NCBI GenBank assembly: GCA_013339895.1
Contig: JABACO010000009.1
Coordinates: 511,853-575,852 of the forward strand
Reading direction: 5' to 3'
DNA length: 64,000 nt
Origin: Ephydatia muelleri
Taxonomy: Eukaryota > Porifera > Demospongiae > Spongillida > Spongillidae
Shown here: piece after piece, positions 57,704 to 64,000 of the stretch
Layout: each line of letters starts with the position of its first letter
How positions within the stretch are numbered: the first letter of the stretch is position 1
Notes under the pieces: model-generated
Told to the model about the DNA's origin: nothing
Seen by the model: only the letters and a program-made list of their open reading frames with translations
The model's database searches: none
Program-made: the position numbers and the translations under genes

Positions 57704-58305
57704 ATGGCCATGTATCTATATGTACGCCTTTCACATTGATGGATAGTTAGAAGAATATCAGCAAGTACATCCTGCTTGCTATCATCTGAGAATCTCATCA
57801 AGGCAGATTGCCTTAGTTGATCATAGAAAAGGAATGAGCACCTGCATGCTTCGCACTCAAGCAGGCCACATACATCTGTGGCTGAATCAGTACATGGGGC
57901 ATGATGCTCAACAAGATCCAGAGTATATTTGGGCGAATGAGTTGTCACTGTGCTGCTTTCAGTGTTGTTTATTTGCCCTGAAATCAAGGCGCACATATCC
58001 ATCTGAGCTTTTACAGATGTAATCAGCTGTGACTTGATATCCTGAAACAAATTAGGATCATCTGCTAAATTTGAAACAGTTTGATATAATTGAAAAACGT
58101 TCCTCTCTTCATCAGAGATCTGATGACATTGATGCTGTTGGCAACTACCCTTAGACTCATACTGATGGATAACTCCTTCATGTACATGCAGCGAATATGT
58201 ATAGGAGAGGAAGGAAAAAACTGTGGATCTCTGAAGAAGCAGTTGTAATCTCAGCATTTGGTCAGAATCTGAAGCAGGGGCAATCATATCAATAACCTTA
58301 TCCAC
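57670..58305 (-). CDS. Transposon ORF, middle part (Cys/His-rich)
   Basis: Reads RLQLLLQRSTVFSFLSYTYS, CQQHQCHQISDEE, then CGLLECEACRCSFLFYDQLR and CERRTYRYMAM. It overlaps the start of the catalytic frame and leads into it, so it is probably the same protein's zinc-binding region, joined by splicing or broken by a shift. Confidence 0.5.
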   Translation of the reverse strand: MDKVIDMIAPASDSDQMLRLQLLLQRSTVFSFLSYTYSLHVHEGVIHQYESKGSCQQHQCHQISDEERNVFQLYQTVSNLADDPNLFQDIKSQLITSVKAQMDMCALISGQINNTESSTVTTHSPKYTLDLVEHHAPCTDSATDVCGLLECEACRCSFLFYDQLRQSALMRFSDDSKQDVLADILLTIHQCERRTYRYMAMWSRMSNSNIL

Positions 58306-58356
58306 GAGTTCAAAATTGTCAGTATGAAAGTTTACTTTTATATAATCAACTCCAGC

Positions 58357-59487
58357 TCAAGCAGATTGTTTTTTCCCACCTCCAGTGATGTGTCTAGCAA
58401 TTTCACAGAAGAGAGATTCCTTCATGTGTGGGAGATCAGGAAATCGGATCTTATGATTTTCAGCATACTCCTTATACATCTCAGACACATCACGCTTCAG
58501 TACAAGCGATTTCATTGCACAAATATTTTCCAAGTCCTTCCATTTACATGACGTAGCAGGTCCTCTTTTTACTAGCCAAGCCAAGCGTGATACATTATTC
58601 CAGGAATACACAGTTTCCACTGCCAATTTCACTACTTCATCCTTCATCCTTTGATGGGTTTGAAAAAAAGGAACAAGTTGAAGACCGCGGTGAACATACT
58701 CGGCATCCACTTTTTCCTGGAACATGATGCGTTTCATTGTTGCCTTTGACGATTTCCCTCCAACCTTGGCTAGTACCTCCTGAACATATTGAAGAGGCAG
58801 ATCCTTTAGCTGGGCTAGTAAAGATCGAGCATCAATGGAAGTGGTAGCTCCACATTGGACAAATGACAGTGCTATGCTTGTAGCAACATCATACAGTTGC
58901 TTAGAAGCATCAGCTGTGATGGGTGGTATGACAGTACCTTCATCATCAATGTTTTCAGTGGTATTTTCAATTGGAATGTGAATCATTTGCTTCCACATCT
59001 TATCTGGTACATGCCATGCTGGCAGAAGCATTTTCAGCACTCCAGTGACTATTCGACTGAAGACACGTTCCAGGGTTGCAAATGCCTTTCCAGTGATGTC
59101 TGCCTTAGTACGAGCCTTTTTCCTATCATCAATGCTTGGAAGTCTCCTCACATCAAGTACAGCACTCTTCACAATACCCAGCTGACTGAGCAAACATAGG
59201 ATATTGGTTGGTGATGATGTATCTAATGGCTTAACACTTTGTGCTTTGGTATAGTTTAGTAATGGTGCTTCCAACGACTGAGCAGGTCCAATTAGATCTG
59301 ATGATCCAGTACCTGTCGATAATTTATGACTTCCAAGTGTAGGAACGGGATCAAGAAACATCATATCTGAGTCCGACAATGTGTTCAGGAATCGGGCTGG
59401 GGTTTTAGTATGACGCTTTGCCATGACTCTCTGGGGGCGTTGTTCATCTTCATTCTTCCTAGGACGTCCCATACGCTTTAAACACAT
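58357..59487 (-). CDS. Transposon ORF, N-terminal part with AT-hook-like motif
   Basis: 376 residues. MGRPRKNEDEQRPQR near the start contains the GRPRK AT-hook core, a minor-groove DNA-binding motif. The rest is helical and unrecognised (VFSRIVTGVLKMLLPAWHVP, LPLQYVQEVLAKVGGKSSKA). Likely DNA-binding part of the transposase or an accessory protein. No stop inside. Confidence 0.55.
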   Translation of the reverse strand: MCLKRMGRPRKNEDEQRPQRVMAKRHTKTPARFLNTLSDSDMMFLDPVPTLGSHKLSTGTGSSDLIGPAQSLEAPLLNYTKAQSVKPLDTSSPTNILCLLSQLGIVKSAVLDVRRLPSIDDRKKARTKADITGKAFATLERVFSRIVTGVLKMLLPAWHVPDKMWKQMIHIPIENTTENIDDEGTVIPPITADASKQLYDVATSIALSFVQCGATTSIDARSLLAQLKDLPLQYVQEVLAKVGGKSSKATMKRIMFQEKVDAEYVHRGLQLVPFFQTHQRMKDEVVKLAVETVYSWNNVSRLAWLVKRGPATSCKWKDLENICAMKSLVLKRDVSEMYKEYAENHKIRFPDLPHMKESLFCEIARHITGGGKKQSA

Positions 59488-60109
59488 GCAACAAGCGCTG
59501 CATAGTCCAGAATTACACCTCTTGCATACTCCCTTTTTGTGCTTTCATGGACCACGGGCAGCCATTATTAATCTCAAATGATGTCATCGTTTATATTTAT
59601 GTCATCCTGTCCTTGGGATAAGCTTTTTGTAGACACCCTGTGTTGTTAACGATAGCAATGTTTTGTGAACAATATTTGCATGTGATTGATACTAAATAAT
59701 CAAGTGCATTTCATATGCTCGTTACATGCAGTTTGTTGACAGCTTGATCATAGCACAAATCTGTTAGTTGGAAAACATTTCAAGCTGCTTTATGAGCTCT
59801 GCTGTCCTTAAACTATCATTTATAGTAAAAACCACTTCTGAGAACGAAATACAGTGACTTTAAAGCGTAACTAAAAAAAAGGACAGTTCGCGTCAATACC
59901 GCTAAAATCGTGGGAGACGATCCAGCTCGTCAGCTTTTGTAAGGTGAGCTGATCTCTTCTAAGAAAAGTTAATTACAGATCTAGAACCAGCGATCATTGT
60001 GCTTTAAGAATATGTCCGTTGCTAGCAAAAAAAGTAGCGAGCGACCACTTTTATGAGAATATGGTGCGCACTTTTTGGTATCAAAATTTTATGGACCCGG
60101 TGTTAAACA

Positions 60110-60720
60110 TAAATCCAGCTTGCTAATTAATTCAATAGTGGTGTCAAGTTGCCAATTCCAAATCAGCAATCAAGGTAGGAATGCCTCTTGCATTTTCAGC
60201 CTCTTGCACCACTGGTTCTTTAATTACATCTTTGAATGCAATGGATGTCAGTCAGCCAAGAGCATCCTTACTTCATTGTGCCACTGAGTAACTGATCCAC
60301 CTTTCCTACAGTCTAAAGCATGCTGAAATGTAAAGTGGTCGCCAGAGTCATTACACTCATCAGGAACGTTTAAAAGTGGACGATTATATCGCAATGACAG
60401 TGCATCTTTGAAATAAGTTGGTGGGTTTTAAAAAATGGTGGTGATGCCACAATTGCTTTCAACTGCCTTCTAGACGGCATACTTCTTATCACTACTCAAA
60501 GATGTACAGGCAGAATGGACTCGATTGTACCCTGCTGAGAAGTGCTGAGTGCAGTTTTCTGCTTTTTCTTAGATTCATGCATCTGATTTGTGTGATCACA
60601 AACACAGAATTTTTTCTTGTCCCATTATGGCATCAACTATCATCTTTGTGCAGGCAATTCCAGCTAAGTCAACAGGATCGATATCCATTCCTCCCAAGCG
60701 AGCTGGCAGTGTTATAGGCC
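60110..60720 (-). pseudogene. LINE reverse transcriptase C-terminal fragment
   Basis: High to low: LPARLGGMDIDPVDLAG, ALSLRYNRPLLNVPDEC, then FTFQHALDCRKGGSVTQWHN and KEPVVQEAENARGIP in broken frames. C...H...C zinc ligands after the RT thumb and the GG-x3-Q-x-HN region are characteristic. Several stops. Confidence 0.7.
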
Positions 60721-60779
60721 TATTCTAATGTTGACACATCACCATCTAAAATTGCTGTTTAGAAAATCCTGTTTATCTA

Positions 60780-61130
60780 CTACTAATTAACTACAATCTA
60801 AAATTAGTAAAATAAGTGTAAATAAATAAATTTGACACAACAAAACGTCATATAGCGTATCTATTAAATCATTAAATATCCAATTGTTATGTTTGTTAAA
60901 TTTCAGTCAGTTCGTTAATAAATTCAAAGTAATGTAGTGACCACCCATATTCAAGTTATAGCTATACATGATAATTAATAACACTTTAGTAGCTTGGCTA
61001 AACATGTAACCCACAAATTTCACTGCAGAGTTATTTTAATAGTCAATCATTAGAGTTTTGGCGATTTCATTATGAGTAGTTTTACATTTGTTCTTAATTA
61101 ACCATAATAATAATAGTGATAATAATTTTT
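60780..61130. other. AT-rich spacer
   Basis: No recognised feature between two LINE fragments. Confidence 0.5.
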
Positions 61131-61140
61131 ATACATACCT

Positions 61141-61273
61141 TGGTTTGATGAAGATTTTCCTGTTGCCAAAGTTGATCTACGCAATGCATTTAACTTGGTG
61201 TCTCGAAATGCTGTGCTAGAAAACTGTGCTGAGTTTTTCCCAGAACTTTTCCGTGGACACTCTTGTGTGTAAC
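61141..61273 (+). pseudogene. LINE reverse transcriptase palm fragment
   Basis: WFDEDFPVAKVDLRNAFNLV then SRNAVLENCAEFFPELFRG. VDLRNAFN is RT motif A with its catalytic Asp. Probably the same LINE family as 60110-60720 but on the opposite strand, so separate truncated insertions or an inversion. Confidence 0.7.
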
Positions 61274-61779
61274 CTCCCCTGCATAATGAGAATCGAATTT
61301 TCCGAATACTTTTAAAACCCTAATGGAATTTTCAGGTTTTTGTGGATCTGAAAATTGATTTTTCCCGAATAGTTTAAAAAACTAAATCGATTTTTCCGAA
61401 TAGGTTTCGCCGCAATTTCCTGCCGAATGCCTAGGTTATTCAGGCTATAAATGGTGCTTGTAGAGTGCACACTGAGAAATTAATTTATGTCTGCACAGAA
61501 ATCCACCTTCCCAAACTAGAACTATGCATGTCAGTTGAAAACACAGAGACACAAAGGTCTACAGTCGCATGTGTTTGCCAAATGTAGTTTAATAACTTAT
61601 ATGTCTTTATCGTGCACTTGTACATATCAATAGTAATGTAAACCTAACCATCCAACACTAACCACTGAGACCAGATATCACCATTAAAAACTCACCCCAC
61701 ATCACCTACAATCACATACTCCACTTACAATCATCCAACAACAGTCCATTCACGTTCTCTCTACATTCTTCCTTTCTAC

Positions 61780-64000
61780 AATGATAAACCAAACATCATC
61801 CTGCTTCAGAGTGTAAGTATTTATGTATTCATTGCTTTGATATCGTGTACGATGATTTGGAGCATTCGGGAAACTACTGAAATGTAATTTTGGATTATGA
61901 TGAACTTTCCTTTGTTGAGAATGGGTGGGTGAGCTGTATGAATAGATGCAGCTATTGAAAAGTGGTTTCCTGGGTAACGTACTTTATTAATGTTTAAGGT
62001 CTGGTCCTAAACATTTTGTGGTTTGCTGGTCAAGCTGTGATCTTAATGTGTTTACATCTTTTTTGCATTTATATTTTCCAGTGGTGAAAAAAAACGTAAA
62101 ACTGTGATTGATTTTAGAGGTGGTTATATCCAATAGTGTACAGTGGTGATAACCAAATTGTGATTGGTGCTGATAGTATGTAACAATGGTTTGATTTTAT
62201 TTTCATTATGATGACTTCTACTTTCAAACTATTTAATATTGTATCTTTACCTCATTCTTCAATGATGAACAAAAAATTCATTCTACATCAGGGGGTAAGT
62301 ATATTGTTTAGAATTCGTGTATCATGATTTTGAGCATTCGGGAGATGATGTATTGCAGTTGTTGATTAGTGGCTTCCTGGAGAACGTACTTTACTTTCTG
62401 TGCCACACTCTTTATTAATGGTTATGGTCTGTGTCCTAAACAATTTGTGGTTTGTGATTATTCTTAGAGGTGGGTATTTCCAATAGGGTGCAACGTTCTT
62501 TGAAGTATGATCACCATTTAGTGATGTAGTATGTAACAATGGTTTGATTTCTTTGCATTGCTATATCTTGTATGATGTCTTCTACTACTAAACTCTTCCT
62601 TTCTTCAATGATAAACCAAACATCATACTACATCAGATGGTAAGTATTTCTGTATTATTTTTAAAATATTCTTTTTTTTTATTTCTGGGCCACACACTTT
62701 ATTAATGGTTATGGTCTGTGTCCTAAACAATTTGTGGTTTGTGATTATTCTTAGAGGTGGGTATTTCCAATAGGGTGCAATGTTCTTTGAAGTATGATCA
62801 CCATTTAGTGATGTAGTATGTAACAATGGTTTGATTTCTTTGCATTGCTATTCTTCTATGATGTCTTCTACTACTAAACTCTTCCTTTCTTCAATGATAA
62901 ACCAAACATCATACTACATCAGATGGTAAGTATTTCTGTATTCTTTTTAAAATATTCTTTTTTTTTTATTTCTGGGCCACACACTTTATTAATGGTTATG
63001 ATCTGTGTCCTAATCAATTTGTGGTTTGTGATTATTCTTAGAGGTGGGTATTTCCAATAAGGTGCAACGTTCTTTGAAATATGATCACCATTTAGTGATG
63101 TAGTATGTAACAATGGTTTGATTTCTTTGCATTGCTGTGTCTTCTACAACTAAACTCTTCCTTTTTTCAATGATAAATCAAACACCATACTACGTCAGAC
63201 GGTAAGTATTTCTGTATTCTTTTGATATATTCTTTTTTACATTTCTGGGCCACACACTTTATTAATGGTTATGGTCTGTGTCCTAAACAATTTGTGGTTT
63301 GTGATTATTCTTAGAGGTGGGTATTTCCAATAGGGTGCAATGTTCTTTGAAGTATGATCACCATTTAGTGATGTAGTATGTAACAATGGTTTGATTTCTT
63401 TGCATTGCTATTCTTCTATGATGTCTTCTACTACTAAACTCTTCCTTTCTTCAATGATAAACCAAACATCATACTACATCAGATGGTAAGTATTTCTGTA
63501 TTCTTTTTAAAATATTCTTTTTTTTTTATTTCTGGGCCACACACTTTATTAATGGTTATGATCTGTGTCCTAATCAATTTGTGGTTTGTGATTATTCTTA
63601 GAGGTGGGTATTTCCAATAAGGTGCAACGTTCTTTGAAATATGATCACCATTTAGTGATGTAGTATGTAACAATGGTTTGATTTCTTTGCATTGCTGTGT
63701 CTTCTACAACTAAACTCTTCCTTTTTTCAATGATAAATCAAACACCATACTACGTCAGACGGTAAGTATTTCTGTATTCTTTTGATATATTCTTTTTTAC
63801 ATTTCTGGGCCACACACTTTATTAATGGTTATGGTCTGTGTCCTAAACAATTTGTGGTTTGTGATTATTCTTAGAGGTAGGTATTTCCAATAGGGTACAA
63901 CGATTTGGAGCATTCAGGAAACTACTGAAATGTAGTTTTGGATTGTGATGACCTTACCTTTGTTGAGAATGGGTGGATGAGGTCCCTGTGTATGAATGGT
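61780..64000. repeat. Satellite array with 560-bp higher-order period
   Basis: Monomers of 284-286 and 276 bp alternate; the junction GGTAAGTATT falls at 62639, 62925, 63201, 63485 and 63761. Blocks 560 bp apart (about 62895-63165 and 63455-63725) are almost identical. Left monomers (61800, 62290) are diverged, as at an array edge. Continues beyond the window. Confidence 0.92.

Larger units (their letters stand above)
54997..59640. mobile_element. DNA transposon with CAGGGTGTC ends, unclassified
   Basis: Nine-base inverted ends CAGGGTGTC. Transposase frames on the minus strand fill 55662-59487. No convincing target duplication (left flank TTGTATA, right flank TGTTGTTA). A 45-bp stretch just inside the left end (GGTCCATGAAATTTTGATAC) recurs inverted outside the right end at 60064-60110, so the true right limit may be near 60110. 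Confidence 0.55.

Noticed and set aside
61780-64000. CRISPR-like array
   Set aside because: Monomers of about 280 bp without short repeat/unique spacer alternation; eukaryotic satellite DNA.

Overview
The window is nuclear DNA of an animal, most likely an early-branching marine invertebrate; a demosponge is my best guess. Evidence for a eukaryote: genes are cut into short exons with GT/AG borders; there are long CA/TG/GA microsatellites; and transposon remains abound (Ty3/gypsy, LINE, hAT, Ginger-like, Helitron-like). No operon, rRNA or tRNA was recognised. The sponge assignment is inference from gene style (Reeler/EGF receptors) and transposon types; no lineage-specific marker was seen.

The backbone is a tandem pair of minus-strand receptor genes. 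Gene 2 (19881-41100) is complete: 15 exons whose splice phases all agree sum to 2,226 nt (741 residues plus stop). It encodes signal peptide, Reeler domain, two copies of an EGF-like plus unrecognised module, a stalk of phase-1 mini-exons, a transmembrane helix and a short tail ending in a PDZ-ligand-like tripeptide. Gene 1 (652-8647) is its paralogue; its 3' exons lie left of the window. Introns and promoters are alignable, so the pair arose by segmental duplication and then gathered different transposons.

Layout. 1-8.8 kb: gene 1, with a Helitron-like reading frame, a MITE and a perfect 133-bp inverted repeat in its first intron. 8.8-19.8 kb: spacer with a plus-strand membrane-protein-like exon, microsatellites, integrase and LINE debris, and a decayed multi-exon plus-strand gene (13129-16258) whose RING, zinc-finger and core features resemble RAG1-like transposases, plus a second inverted fragment at 17.3-17.8 kb. 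19.9-41.1 kb: gene 2; its Reeler-EGF intron holds an 8,962-bp Ginger-like transposon (26958-35919) that itself contains a rearranged gypsy element, a small hAT and a 5-bp-duplication TIR element; its first intron holds a 3,000-bp hAT with matching TIRs and target duplication (37044-40043).

41.8-54.1 kb: gypsy fragments, a non-autonomous hAT, and a third RAG1-like fragment (48.5-49.4 kb). 54.8-59.6 kb: an ankyrin exon followed by a DNA transposon with CAGGGTGTC ends and a multi-part transposase. 60-61.3 kb: LINE fragments in opposite orientations. 61.8-64 kb: a satellite with a 560-bp higher-order period.

The host genes work as predicted cell-surface receptors; nearly everything else is mobile DNA, much of it nested, so relative insertion order can be read. 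The most unusual content is the set of three RAG1-like gene fragments and the fully resolved receptor gene pair.
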